DNA from: Candidatus Acidiferrales bacterium
GTDB lineage: Bacteria > Acidobacteriota > Terriglobia > Acidiferrales > UBA7541
Direction: 5' to 3'
NCBI GenBank assembly: GCA_030038535.1
Contig: JASHSV010000025.1
Span: 1-37,769 of the forward strand
Length of the DNA stretch: 37,769 nucleotides
A program made the translations under genes and the position numbers. Positions 24,750 through 34,354 of the stretch are shown here, piece by piece. The notes under the pieces were generated by a model. That model worked only from the letters and a program-made list of their open reading frames with translations. It was not told the DNA's origin and did not search any database. Within the stretch, counting starts at the first letter, position 1; every line of letters begins with the position of its first letter.

Positions 24750-25009
24750 GACGACTTTCTTCTATTTGTCTCGGCTGCATTCCTTCAGGGTCGCGGCAAT
24801 TCGGAAGACATCTCGGGCCGGGTCGAACCCTAAGGGCAATGATATCTGCAGCATACACCGTGATGTGCGTTCATTCCAGATTTAAGGCGCGTTCCATTGA
24901 CCCTACGCCCGTCTCCCTCCACAGTGACCGCGTTTCTGCGAGCTAGCTCGTGCTGCGGGCCCCGCGCGAGGCTCGCAGAGTATGGCTTGGAACTGGAAGA
25001 GGAGGACGC

Positions 25010-28000
25010 ATGGCCCGACAAAATGCTCTTCGTACCGCGTTCCTGACTCTAACCCTGGCTTTCTCCTCCGCGGTGGCGAGCGGTCAGGTCTCCCAAGGGT
25101 CAATATCCGGGACCGTGGTTGATGCCGCAGGGGCGGTCTTGCCGGGCGCTTCGGTATCGGCGAAGAGCGAGGCAACAAACCAAACGGCGAGCACCACCAC
25201 GGACGCGGCCGGGCTTTTTCGACTAAGCCTGCTGCCGGTTGGTTCTTACACCGTGGCGATTACGAAGCCCGGCTTCGATAAATTGATGCTGGCCGACGTC
25301 GGGGTTGCGGCCGGGGTGGACAACGGACTGCAGACTCTTTCGCTCAAAGTAGGCAGCGTCACCAGCACAATCGAGGTTTCGGCCGCGGGTGCCTTGGTGG
25401 AAACCAGCGAGGCGCAGGTAAGCGCCACGTTCACCGGCACCCTCCTCGACAACTTTCCGGGCATTCAGGGGAATGAGGGCCTGGACTTCCTAGCTTTGAC
25501 TCTGCCCGGGGTCGCCAACGTTCGCGACATCAGCTATGCGAACACGAACGGCCCGGGCTTCTCGGTGAACGGCATCCGCGGGCGGAACAACGATCAGCAG
25601 ATTGACGGCCAGAACAACAACGACAATTCTGTAGGCGGGCCGTCCTTGTCCCTCTCCATGATCGAATTCGTTCAGGAATATCAGATCACCACCAACAATT
25701 TTTCGCCGGAATATGGCCGCAACTCCGGCTCGGTGGTGAACGTGATCACCAAGTCGGGCACAAACAATTGGCACGGGACCTTGTTTGGCTCTGAGAGCAA
25801 CTCCGACCTGAACACACTCAGCAATACGCAAAAATACTTCGAAGACCTGACCAAAGTTCCCCATTTCAACGACGAATTCACAGGCGGTGGGATCGGCGGC
25901 CCGATCTGGAAAGACCACGTGTTCTACTTCGGAGGGTTTGACGACGAAATCATTTCACAGAATACCGTTTACTCCACCGGAGATCTCACACCCGACCCCA
26001 CCGGTCTTGGCCAGCTGTCCACCTGCTTTCCGAACAGCCCCTCGGTGGCGGCGCTCAAAGCTTACGGTCCCTTCGGCGTCACTGGCGGCGATCCCATCCC
26101 CGTCGGCACGCCGAAGACTTTCAACCTGACCGGATCCATCGTTCCCGGTATGTCGCCGTGCCCGGTGCAGTTTTCCGGTGTGCAGCGAACCCTGTCCACC
26201 GGTTACAGGGAATATGACTTCATTCAAAGGGCGGACGTTGTGATCAGCCAGCATGACCGGTTTTACGGCCGGTATCTCTACAATCATTCTAATTCGCCCA
26301 ACGGGGACCCGTTCAGCACTGCCGCGAGCGGCTACCCCGCCAACACCCCGGCGCTGAGCCAGGACGCGGGCGGGAGTTGGACGCATCTTTTCTCCAGCCG
26401 TATGAGCAACGAAGTGCGGCTCAGCTATGGGAGGTTGAATGTTGAGTTCGGCGGGAATGACATTGGCAATACCGTGCCGGATGTAGGGAACCTTACCCAA
26501 GCTCTCGCTCACGTAGGCTTCAGCGGCACCTTGGGCGGATCAGCGCTTTTGGGGTTCGGGCCGGCGGGTAACGCCCCTCAAGGACGCATTGTCAACACAT
26601 ATCAACTCCAGGATAACTGGAACCGTGTTGTGGGCCGCCACCAACTCAAGGCCGGTGTAAATTATACGCACCAGCGCTCGCCGAACGTTCTCTTGAGCAG
26701 TATCAACGGGCAGTTCAATTTCGGCAAGTTCACCAACGCTTCAGCCACCGCGATCACAAACGCTTCCTGCAGTGTTGCTCCGGGGAAGACTCTCAGCAAC
26801 GTCAGCGCATTCGCCTGCGACATCCCGAGCAATGTCAAGATCGCGGTCGGCCCTCCCACCTTGAACTTTGTCGAGAACGACACCTTCCTCTACTTCGGTG
26901 ACGATTACAAAATCCGGCCGAATCTGACGCTCAATCTGGGGCTCACCTGGTCCTACTACGGCCAGCCCGCCAATCTGTTGCACGACCTCACCGTGGCTCA
27001 GCAGACCGGCTCGTCCCCGTTCTGGAATCCGTCGCTCCCACTCTCCGTCACCACCTTCCCAAAGATCCCGGCTCCCAAGAACAGCTATGGGCCGAGCGCG
27101 GGCTTCGCCTGGTCGCCGCATTGGGCCAACTGGCTCACAGGCAACGGAAATCAAACCGTGGTCCGGGGTGGATACCGTCTGGCCTACGATCCGCCCTTTT
27201 ACAATATTTACCTGAATATCGCGGGCTCCGCGCCGAATGTGCTGCTGCAGACACTGACGGGCGCGAAGGCGAACATGAATCCCCTGCCCGCGATGCCCTT
27301 TGGCCCCGCAGTGCGCACGGAACTCGCGCCATTCGTGACCCTGGGCGTGTTTGACCCACGCACCTTCGATGAAACCTCCATTACTCCCAACTTCGGGCCC
27401 GACAGGGTTCATAGCTGGTCGTTCGGTGTGCAAAGGGAACTCTCCAGCCACGCCGCTTTCGAAATCCGGTACGTGGGGAACCACGGACAAAACCTGTTCC
27501 AGGGCATTGACGCCAACCCCTACATTCAGGGCATTGCCAACACCTTCCCCAACCTGCTCCCTGCGGGCGTCACGCCGTGTTCCGCGGCAAATGCTGTCGT
27601 CCCCGAAGCGATTGGCCGCGAGTATTGCAACCTTGGGTTGGTCAAGGAACGCACCAATCACGGCTACTCGGACTATGACGGGCTGCAGGCGGAATTTCGC
27701 ACCACCCGTCTCTTCAATCAGTTGACCATGAGGACTAGCTACACCTTCAGTAAGACCACTGACAACGTGGACGAAATCTATAGCACCTTCGCGGGCGGCG
27801 ATAGCAACTCCCTCGCTCAAGACCAGCTCAATTTCACCGGTGCCGAGCACGGCCTCTCCGGCCTGAATTTTCCGAACATTTGGACGACCTCCTTCGTCGA
27901 GGAAATCCCGTTCATGCGAGCGCAATCCGGCACGCTGGGCCACGTCCTGGGAGGTTGGGGGCTCTCCGGAACCTACATTCTCTCCTCCGGCCAGCCGTAT

Positions 28001-28624
28001 ACGCCTATTCAGGACGCTCTCGATTGCTTCAGCCAGCCGGTGGCTCCGTGCACTCAGACGCAGGGAACACCCACGGACAAATTCCCCTTCGACTACGCGT
28101 TCATGAGCGGACTGGGCGGAGGAATTGACGAATCGGCGCGGCCTTTTGTCGGCAACCTCAACGCTCCCGTAACCAGCATCGGGATGTTTGCCGCCGATGC
28201 CTGCAACTATGTCGGCGTCGGCTGCATGCTTCCTGCCACTACGCTTCTCAACTTTGCTCAGGTGAATACCGGCGTTGCAAACCCTGCCACGGTCACTCGC
28301 GAGCAGGTTCGCCTGATTGTGAATGCCCCGGAAGCAGAGGCCGTATTCGGTACGCCCTTCGGGAATGCCGCACGGAACAGCCTCACCGACGCGAAGACCA
28401 ACATTCTTAATCTGGGAATCTTCAAAGAGAGCAAGGTCAGCGAGCGCGCCACGCTGCGCTTTACCACCACCATGCTCAACGCCCTCAACCATCCCAACTT
28501 CAGCAGCATTGACCCGTTCCTGGATGATGCGGGCTCCTATTCGGAGGGCACTGGTTTCGGAATTCCGCAGGTCACGTCCGGGGGCAACAGAACGATTAAG
28601 TTCGCCCTGAAGGTCATTTTCTGA
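25010..28624 (+). CDS. Oar-like TonB-dependent receptor with carboxypeptidase-regulatory domain
   Basis: Start at the ATG at 25010 (GAAGAGGAGG at 24996-25005). The 1204-residue outer-membrane protein has a signal peptide (about 1-26, ending ASGQ). A CarboxypepD_reg-like beta domain follows (about 30-115: GSISGTVVDAAGAVLPGASV, LLPVGSYTVAITKPGF), then a plug (about 125-240: NGIRGRNNDQQIDGQNNND, EYGRNSGSVVNVITKSGTN), then a large beta barrel ending in IKFALKVIF. This is the Oar/TonB-dependent-receptor form abundant in Acidobacteriota, thought to take up large carbohydrates or peptides; the ligand is unknown. No TonB box is obvious to me. It lies between two membrane signalling genes with paralogous tails, one a DNA-binding regulator divergent from it and one a Ser/Thr kinase 101 bases downstream. 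Confidence 0.92.
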   Translation: MARQNALRTAFLTLTLAFSSAVASGQVSQGSISGTVVDAAGAVLPGASVSAKSEATNQTASTTTDAAGLFRLSLLPVGSYTVAITKPGFDKLMLADVGVAAGVDNGLQTLSLKVGSVTSTIEVSAAGALVETSEAQVSATFTGTLLDNFPGIQGNEGLDFLALTLPGVANVRDISYANTNGPGFSVNGIRGRNNDQQIDGQNNNDNSVGGPSLSLSMIEFVQEYQITTNNFSPEYGRNSGSVVNVITKSGTNNWHGTLFGSESNSDLNTLSNTQKYFEDLTKVPHFNDEFTGGGIGGPIWKDHVFYFGGFDDEIISQNTVYSTGDLTPDPTGLGQLSTCFPNSPSVAALKAYGPFGVTGGDPIPVGTPKTFNLTGSIVPGMSPCPVQFSGVQRTLSTGYREYDFIQRADVVISQHDRFYGRYLYNHSNSPNGDPFSTAASGYPANTPALSQDAGGSWTHLFSSRMSNEVRLSYGRLNVEFGGNDIGNTVPDVGNLTQALAHVGFSGTLGGSALLGFGPAGNAPQGRIVNTYQLQDNWNRVVGRHQLKAGVNYTHQRSPNVLLSSINGQFNFGKFTNASATAITNASCSVAPGKTLSNVSAFACDIPSNVKIAVGPPTLNFVENDTFLYFGDDYKIRPNLTLNLGLTWSYYGQPANLLHDLTVAQQTGSSPFWNPSLPLSVTTFPKIPAPKNSYGPSAGFAWSPHWANWLTGNGNQTVVRGGYRLAYDPPFYNIYLNIAGSAPNVLLQTLTGAKANMNPLPAMPFGPAVRTELAPFVTLGVFDPRTFDETSITPNFGPDRVHSWSFGVQRELSSHAAFEIRYVGNHGQNLFQGIDANPYIQGIANTFPNLLPAGVTPCSAANAVVPEAIGREYCNLGLVKERTNHGYSDYDGLQAEFRTTRLFNQLTMRTSYTFSKTTDNVDEIYSTFAGGDSNSLAQDQLNFTGAEHGLSGLNFPNIWTTSFVEEIPFMRAQSGTLGHVLGGWGLSGTYILSSGQPYTPIQDALDCFSQPVAPCTQTQGTPTDKFPFDYAFMSGLGGGIDESARPFVGNLNAPVTSIGMFAADACNYVGVGCMLPATTLLNFAQVNTGVANPATVTREQVRLIVNAPEAEAVFGTPFGNAARNSLTDAKTNILNLGIFKESKVSERATLRFTTTMLNALNHPNFSSIDPFLDDAGSYSEGTGFGIPQVTSGGNRTIKFALKVIF

Positions 28625-28725
28625 GACTTCTGTAGGTCTTGCCGCAATCTTGTTGTGCGTCGGGCCTGCCCGGCCCATGTGGCGCGATTGCACGGAGAAG
28701 AGGCTGCGCGTAGCATGTCACTCCA

Positions 28726-31644
28726 GTGAACGATCCCGCTCCCTTGATTGGCCGCACCATTTCGCACTATCGCATCCTGCAGAAGCTCGGCGGGGGTGGG
28801 ATGGGTGTTGTCTACGAGGCCGAGGACTCCCGCCTCCATCGTCACGTAGCCCTCAAGTTTCTTCCGGAAGACCTGACCCATGATCGCCAGGCGCTCGAAA
28901 GGTTCCGGCGCGAAGCCCAGACCGCCTCCGCGTTGAACCACCCCAACATCTGCACGATTTACGACATCGGCGAAGAGAATGGCCAGGCCTACATCGTCAT
29001 GGAGTGCATGGAAGGCCAATCGTTGAGCCATCGGATTGATGGCCAGCCGATGGAAATCGAGCAGGTGGTGGAGCTGGGGATAGAGATTGCCGACGCGCTG
29101 GAAGCGGCGCACGCCAAGGGCATCATCCATCGCGACATCAAGCCGGCAAACATTTTCATCACCGCGCGTGGCCAGGCCAAGATACTCGACTTCGGCCTCG
29201 CCAAAATGACGCGCCCAGGCGAGGGAGAAGATTCGGTCACGAAGGACTTCGCCAGCCTGGGTCTGACTAAGGCCGGGGCAGTTGTGGGCACGGCGGCCTA
29301 CATGTCACCGGAGCAAGCCCTCGGGCGCGAACTGGACGCGCGCACGGACATCTTCAGTTTCGGCTGCGTGCTCTACGAGATGGCCACGGGCCGGATGCCG
29401 TTCCGCCGCGAGACTGCGGCGGAGATGTACGATGCCATCCTGAACCGCGCCCCGGTATCCCCGGCGAAGGTGAACCCGAAGGTCCCGCCTGCGCTGGAAG
29501 CCATCATCGCCAAGGCGCTCGAAAAAGACCGCGAACTTCGTTACGCGCATGCGGGCGACATGCGCACGGACCTGAAGCGGCTGAAGCGCGAGATGGAGTT
29601 GGGGCATTTCCTCGCGCCAAGCCCGGCGCAATCCGCTGCCCCCTCCGCGGCCCCCGTGGTTTCAGAACCGTCTGTGCTCCCTCGTGCCGCCACAGCGCGC
29701 TGGTATTGGCGTTACAAATACCTGGTCGGCGCGGCAGGGATTGTTGTGCTGGTGGTCGCCGGTGGGTTGTTCTTCTCCACCCGCCGTGCGCAGGCGCTCA
29801 CCGATCGCGACACCATCGTCCTCGCTGACTTTGCGAACACGACCGGCGATTCCGTATTCGATGAGACGCTCAAGCAAGGGCTCTCCGCGCAACTGGTGCA
29901 GTCGCCTTTTCTGAGTATTCTTGCGGACGATAAGGTGAAGGACACCCTGAAGCTGATGCAACGCCCTGCCGACGAGCACTTGGCGGGCGACGCGGCCCGG
30001 GAATTGTGCCGGCGGAGCGGGAGCAAAGCGGTGCTGGCCGGCTCGATCGCCAGCTTGGGAAGCCAGTACGTGATTGGGCTGAAGGCACAAAACTGTGCGA
30101 GCGGCAGCATTCTCGCTCAGGAGCAGGTGCAGGCGAAAAGCAAGGAAGAGGTGCTGGGGGCGCTGGACGTCGCGGCGACGAAACTGCGGGCGAAGCTTGG
30201 CGAGTCCATGAGCACGGTGCAGAAGTTCGACACGCCGCTGATGCAAGCCACCACACCTTCCCTCGATGCCCTCCAGGCGTACAGCATGGGGCGGGAACAA
30301 ATGAGGGCCGGCAACGCCGCGGCTGAGTTGCCTTTCTTCCAGCAAGCCGTCCGTCTCGACCCGAATTTCGCAATGGCCCATCTCTCGCTCGGCATGGCCT
30401 ATTTCAACCTCGGGGAACCCAACTTGGGGGAGGGGCCCATTCGGAGGGCATTCGAACTGAGCGGGCACGTGAGCCAATGGGAACAGTTTGCCATCCAATC
30501 TCGCTATTACCGTTCGGTGGTCGGTGATTTGGCGAAGGCCCTCCAGACCTATGAACTCTGGTCGCAGGTCTACCCGCGAGAGTCCATACCGGTGAATAAC
30601 CTCGGTTCCATCTATGCCGATCTCGGGCAATACGACAAAGCCCTTGCGCAAAGCCGCGAAGCCCTCCGCCTGTCCCCGGATCAGCCGAACCGTTATGCAC
30701 AGCTTGCCGGCGCCTACCAATCTCTGAATCGTCTAGAGGAGGCTCGGGCCACCGCCGAAGAAGCGCAGTCAAAAAACCTCGTTTCCCGTGACCTGCACAT
30801 CCTGCTGTATCAGCTTGCCTTCTTGCAGAATGATGCAGCGGGAATGGCGCAGCAGGTGGCTTGGGCTGCGGGCAAGCCAGGACTGGAAGATGTGCTGCTG
30901 GCGACCGAAGCCAACACCGCCGCGTATTCGGGGCGGCTCGGAAAGGCTCGGGAACTTTCTCGACGAGCAATGGCTTCTGCGAAACAGGCGCACGAGAAGG
31001 AAACGGCAGCGGTCTACGAGGTCGAAGCGGCCCTGCGGGAAGCCCTGTTTGGCAATGCAGACGAGGCCCGGCCGCGGGCCGCTGCGGCCCTCGCCCTTTC
31101 GACGGGCCGGGATTTACAGAATCGAGCAGCGCTGGCGCTGGCCTTGGCAGGGGATACGGCTCGGGCGCAGGCGCTGGCGGACGACCTGGCGAAGCTCTTC
31201 CCGGAAGATACCATTGTTCAATTCAATTACCTGCCCACGCTTCGTGCGCAACTTGCGCTCAGCCATAAAGACGCTCCGAAGGCCATCGCGGCGCTGCAGG
31301 CCGCCGCGCCCTACGAACTGGGAGCACTGGGCGGTCTGTATCCTGTCTATGTCCGGGGCGAGGCGTATCTGGCTGGGCGTCAAGGAAGCGAAGCCGCTGT
31401 CGAGTTCCAGAAAATCCTCGACCATCGCGGGATCGTGACCAACGACACCATTGGGGCAGTGGCCCACCTCGGCCTCGCCCGGGCCTATGCCTTGGCGGCG
31501 CAAACAACGCAAGCCCCCGAAGCCGGGAATTACAGGGCGAAAGCCCGTGCTGCCTACCAGGATTTCCTCACACTCTGGAAAGATGCCGACCCCGACATCC
31601 CCATCCTTCGCGCTGCGAAATCTGAGGCCGCCAAACTGCAATAG
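28726..31644 (+). CDS. Ser/Thr protein kinase with membrane helix and TPR-rich C-terminus
   Basis: The 972-residue protein starts with GTG at 28726. A complete PknB-type kinase domain spans about residues 15-285: glycine loop [13 protein letters not shown], Lys44 in VALKF, catalytic [10 protein letters not shown] (Asp137), DFG (Asp155) and [11 protein letters not shown]. One membrane helix follows at about 332-350. The outer region of about 600 residues opens with [20 protein letters not shown] and [19 protein letters not shown], then TPR-like repeats such as [20 protein letters not shown]. This region is paralogous to the tail of the winged-helix regulator at 22323-24749. I infer that the two proteins sense related signals but answer by phosphorylation or by DNA binding. 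Same strand as the TonB-dependent receptor, 101 bases downstream; the ribosome-binding site is weak. Confidence 0.9.
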   Translation: MNDPAPLIGRTISHYRILQKLGGGGMGVVYEAEDSRLHRHVALKFLPEDLTHDRQALERFRREAQTASALNHPNICTIYDIGEENGQAYIVMECMEGQSLSHRIDGQPMEIEQVVELGIEIADALEAAHAKGIIHRDIKPANIFITARGQAKILDFGLAKMTRPGEGEDSVTKDFASLGLTKAGAVVGTAAYMSPEQALGRELDARTDIFSFGCVLYEMATGRMPFRRETAAEMYDAILNRAPVSPAKVNPKVPPALEAIIAKALEKDRELRYAHAGDMRTDLKRLKREMELGHFLAPSPAQSAAPSAAPVVSEPSVLPRAATARWYWRYKYLVGAAGIVVLVVAGGLFFSTRRAQALTDRDTIVLADFANTTGDSVFDETLKQGLSAQLVQSPFLSILADDKVKDTLKLMQRPADEHLAGDAARELCRRSGSKAVLAGSIASLGSQYVIGLKAQNCASGSILAQEQVQAKSKEEVLGALDVAATKLRAKLGESMSTVQKFDTPLMQATTPSLDALQAYSMGREQMRAGNAAAELPFFQQAVRLDPNFAMAHLSLGMAYFNLGEPNLGEGPIRRAFELSGHVSQWEQFAIQSRYYRSVVGDLAKALQTYELWSQVYPRESIPVNNLGSIYADLGQYDKALAQSREALRLSPDQPNRYAQLAGAYQSLNRLEEARATAEEAQSKNLVSRDLHILLYQLAFLQNDAAGMAQQVAWAAGKPGLEDVLLATEANTAAYSGRLGKARELSRRAMASAKQAHEKETAAVYEVEAALREALFGNADEARPRAAAALALSTGRDLQNRAALALALAGDTARAQALADDLAKLFPEDTIVQFNYLPTLRAQLALSHKDAPKAIAALQAAAPYELGALGGLYPVYVRGEAYLAGRQGSEAAVEFQKILDHRGIVTNDTIGAVAHLGLARAYALAAQTTQAPEAGNYRAKARAAYQDFLTLWKDADPDIPILRAAKSEAAKLQ
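31381..31644 (+). repeat. Inverted repeat copy 2 (3' end of kinase gene)
   Basis: Partner of 22323-22586 in inverted orientation, about 8.8 kb away across the receptor gene. Six of the seven differences fall in the last 60 bases and are mainly synonymous. Recombination between the copies could invert the intervening segment. Confidence 0.9.
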
Positions 31645-31926
31645 CTGTCAGAACTTGAGTCCAGCGAGGGCCCCAGCCCAATCGATGCTTCGGAACTGTC
31701 TTGTAACAGCCAATTGGCCCTGTGAGCTCAGAGCTCACTCTTGAGAAACAGGGAGAGCAGCGTCGCACCTTGCAAATCGCCATGAGGCCTGCACTTGGAC
31801 CCGAATGGACCGGAATTCAGACCTCGCCGCAACCGACGTCAAGCAGAAAGATTTGAAAGCAAAGAAGGTAAGTGGTCGGGGCGCGCGGTCCCGAAGCGTC
31901 GGGACGAACCGCGGACTCCACACGAT
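31645..31926. other. Non-coding spacer with nested palindrome
   Basis: No gene is seen between the kinase stop and the tRNA. The spacer holds a perfect 17-bp palindrome, GTGAGCTC-A-GAGCTCAC (31722-31738), inside an outer inverted repeat CCCTGT (31718-31723)/ACAGGG (31748-31753). It could be a transcription terminator without a T-tract for the kinase gene or an operator; neither is proven. Confidence 0.4.
31873..31917 (-). repeat. Decayed partial copy of the tRNA-Pro 3' end with hairpin insertion
   Basis: The 16 bases TGGTCGGGGCGCGCGG (31873-31888) equal the 3' end of the adjacent tRNA, CCA included. After an interruption, GAACCGCGGAC (31906-31916) continues the match. Where the tRNA has ATTC of the T-loop, this copy has 17 bases forming a hairpin, GTCCCGA-AGCG-TCGGGAC (31888-31905). 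It may be an old attachment-site duplication, a palindromic repeat insertion or a tRNA terminator. Confidence 0.6.
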
Positions 31927-32003
31927 TGGTCGGGGCGCGCGGATTCGAACCGCGGACCTTCTGCGCCCAAGGCAGACGCGCTACCAGGCTGCGCTACGCC
32001 CCG
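31927..32003 (-). tRNA. tRNA-Pro(UGG)
   Basis: The 77-nt minus-strand sequence folds into a complete cloverleaf. Acceptor CGGGGCG pairs with CGCCCCG. The D arm is GCGC-AGCCTGGTA-GCGC. The anticodon stem TCTGC/GCAGA encloses loop CTTGGGC, anticodon TGG. The T arm CGCGG/CCGCG has loop TTCGAAT. Discriminator A and an encoded CCA end it. UGG reads proline codons, with wobble covering most of the CCN box. It stands alone, between the kinase gene and the O-methyltransferase gene, opposite in direction to both. Confidence 0.96.
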
Positions 32004-32148
32004 ACCCTTCTCAATCACTCGATTCTACTTCGCTTCGACTCTTTCCTTCCAGCGCCCCACTTCCCGCTCGGCAACACTCCAGTGCCGGATTAACGCGCAG
32101 TCAATTTGCGCTAGAATACCGGCGCCAGCGCAAGCCAAGGAGCGCACC

Positions 32149-33171
32149 TTGCCTTCTCTCACCGAGCTAAGACCCGATCACATCATGCAAGTCGGCATGG
32201 GCTTTTGGGCCTCCAAAGTTCTGCTCAGCGCCGTCGAGATGGGCGTGTTTACGGAGCTGGCCCAGGGACCGCGGCAATTCGAAAGTCTTGCGTCGCGCCT
32301 CGGACTGCATCCGCGCTCCTCGCACGATTTCCTGGATGCTCTTGTCGCCCTCGGTCTCCTGAAGCGTTCGCAGGACCTGTATTCCAACACCTATGAAACC
32401 GACCTGTTTCTCGACCGCCGCAAACCAACCTACATTGGCGGCGTGCTCGAAATGGCTAACGCCAGGCTCTACGGCTTCTGGAACCACCTCACCGAAGCCC
32501 TCCGCACCGGCCGCGCGCAGAACGAGGCCAAGGAAGACGGCAGTCCTTCTCCCTTTGTTGCTCTCTATGCCGATCCCGCTCGCCTCAAGGGCTTTCTTGC
32601 TGCCATGTCCGGAATCAGCCGCCCTGCGAACTGCGCCATCGCCCGGCAATTCCCGTGGGCGCCCTACAAGACGTATGCCGACGTGGGCACTGCGCAGGGT
32701 GATCTTGCCGTGCAGATCGCACTCGTCAATCCCCATCTCACCGGAATTGGATTCGATCTGCCGGAGGTCGGCCCGGTGTTCGAGGAATACTCGCAAGCCA
32801 GTGGCGTAGCGGACCGTGTGCGATTCCAGCCCGGCGATTTCTTTCGTCACCCGCTTCCCCGCGTGGACGTCATTACCATGGGTCACATCCTCCACGATTG
32901 GAACCTGGCCGAGAAGAAAATGATTATCGGCAAGGCGTTCCAGGCTCTCAATCCCGGCGGCGCCTATATTGTCTACGACGCGCTCATTGACGACGACCGC
33001 TCGAAGAATGTCTTCGGCCTCCTGATGAGCCTCAACATGCTCATTGAGACTCCCGGCGGTTTCGATTACTCCGGCGCGGACTGCATCGGGTGGATGAAGG
33101 AAGCCGGCTTCCGCGACGCTCGAGTCGAACATCTTGCCGGGCCCGATTACATGGTCATCGGTCTCAAGTAG
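32149..33171 (+). CDS. Family-2 O-methyltransferase (hydroxyneurosporene/ASMT-like)
   Basis: I take the TTG at 32149 as start because AAGGAG (32137-32142) lies six bases upstream; the protein then has 340 residues, the usual family length. The N-terminal dimerisation/winged-helix part contains [38 protein letters not shown] and [12 protein letters not shown]. The SAM site is [16 protein letters not shown] (motif I near residues 176-190) with the acidic IGFDLPEV after strand 2. [12 protein letters not shown] holds the catalytic His of the family (His249, in HDW). Such enzymes methylate phenolic or other hydroxyl groups of small molecules. There is no biosynthetic cluster around it, so the substrate is unknown. 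Confidence 0.88.
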   Translation: MPSLTELRPDHIMQVGMGFWASKVLLSAVEMGVFTELAQGPRQFESLASRLGLHPRSSHDFLDALVALGLLKRSQDLYSNTYETDLFLDRRKPTYIGGVLEMANARLYGFWNHLTEALRTGRAQNEAKEDGSPSPFVALYADPARLKGFLAAMSGISRPANCAIARQFPWAPYKTYADVGTAQGDLAVQIALVNPHLTGIGFDLPEVGPVFEEYSQASGVADRVRFQPGDFFRHPLPRVDVITMGHILHDWNLAEKKMIIGKAFQALNPGGAYIVYDALIDDDRSKNVFGLLMSLNMLIETPGGFDYSGADCIGWMKEAGFRDARVEHLAGPDYMVIGLK

Positions 33172-33287
33172 CGCCGGCCTTCCTGTTCGCCGCCTAAATT
33201 GGCCGTTGCGCCGGACCGCCCACATTCCACAATCGTGCGAGTCGCTACATGCGCGTTTCGCACCGCCGGTCGACTCGGAGGCCGCTC

Positions 33288-34208
33288 ATGCCTGCGCCAT
33301 CGGGCGCCCGCATCATCAGGCGCTACTACCTCGAGATGTGGAACCGCTGGATTTTTGCTTTGGCTGACCGGCTGCTCTCTCCCGACATCCGCTTTCGCGG
33401 CTCGCTCGGTGTCGACGTGCGCGGCATCGAAGCCTTCCGGGGCTACATGCGCCACGTCCAGTGCGCGTTTCCCGATTTCTCCAACACAATCGAAGAAGTC
33501 GTTGCACAGGAAACCAAAATCGTTGCCCGGCTCACCTATCGCGGCACTCATCGCGGCGAGCTCTTCGGCATTCCCCCCACCGGAAAGCGCATCGCGTATA
33601 GCGGCGCAGCATTCTTCCGCATCTCACGCGGAAAAATTGCTGAGGGCTGGGTGCTCGGCGATACAACTGCCCTCATTCGCCAGCTCGACGCCCCGCCTTC
33701 CTCCCCGCCTCGCGAAGCCGCCCAATCGAGATTCCGCATCGTCGCCGCGAATGCGGAACAGCGCGACTGGGCCGCCGCGCTCATGGCTTCCTCGGAACCG
33801 TGGACTACGCTTCGCCGCGATCTCCCGTCCTGCCGTGCGGCGTGTCATCGTCCCGATTCCCTCCTCTTCATCGCCTTCCTGGACGCCGAACCGTGCGGCT
33901 TCGTCATTCTCCAGCGCCGCGGAGTGGCCGATTCGCCTTACATCAAATCGATCGCCGTCGTCGAATCGCATCGTGGTCGCGGCGTCGGCTCGCGACTCAT
34001 ACGTTTCGCCGAAGATTTCTTCCGCTTATCGGCCAGTCACATCTTTATCTGCGCGTCCTCTTTTAATCCGCGCGCGCGCGCCCTCTACGAGCGGCTGGGC
34101 TATTCCTATGTCGCTGAACTGAAAGACTTTGTCATCCTCGGCGCCTCGGAGATCCTCTTGCACAAGTCGCTGCTTTCCACAGCCCAGGGCAACACGTCCG
34201 CCCCTTGA
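33288..34208 (+). CDS. NTF2/SnoaL-like (ester-cyclase-type) domain fused to a GNAT acetyltransferase
   Basis: The ATG at 33288 is preferred (GGAGG at 33277-33281) over one 39 bases earlier, giving 306 residues. The first part (about 5-130) is SnoaL-like: IIRRYYLEMWNRWIFALAD, SPDIRFRGSLGVDVRGIEAF, FPDFSNTIEEVVAQE, YRGTHRGELFGIPPTGKRI, with a closing KIAEGWVLGD. The second part (about 148-300) is a GNAT domain with VVESHRGRGVGSRLIRFAED, the acetyl-CoA-binding R/Q-x-x-G-x-G/A loop, and FNPRARALYERLGY. The open frame shows no stop or shift between them, so this is a real fusion rather than two genes. A plausible reading is that the first domain binds or modifies the molecule that the second acetylates, but that is only inference. 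Confidence 0.8.
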   Translation: MPAPSGARIIRRYYLEMWNRWIFALADRLLSPDIRFRGSLGVDVRGIEAFRGYMRHVQCAFPDFSNTIEEVVAQETKIVARLTYRGTHRGELFGIPPTGKRIAYSGAAFFRISRGKIAEGWVLGDTTALIRQLDAPPSSPPREAAQSRFRIVAANAEQRDWAAALMASSEPWTTLRRDLPSCRAACHRPDSLLFIAFLDAEPCGFVILQRRGVADSPYIKSIAVVESHRGRGVGSRLIRFAEDFFRLSASHIFICASSFNPRARALYERLGYSYVAELKDFVILGASEILLHKSLLSTAQGNTSAP

Positions 34209-34354
34209 GCCATACCACTTTCGACACTCTTTCCTTCTGCTCGTCTCGGGGATTAATTGAGGGGCTGCTACAGTCTTCCCGTACGTATCATTTATCCCTT
34301 CCGAGCGCCGATACGGTCCTTCTGGAATAGACGGTCTAAGGGCAGGACGCCAGC

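Noticed and set aside
28659-28670. Small CGGGC/GCCCG hairpin after the TonB-dependent receptor gene
   Set aside because: The stem is short and not followed by T residues, so I do not call a terminator; the kinase gene may be read through.
26741-28693. A 650-codon antisense frame opposite the TonB-dependent receptor gene
   Set aside because: It mirrors the third-codon-position GC bias of the real gene, has no domain, no ribosome-binding site and ends inside the next gene's leader. The sense frame has full receptor features.
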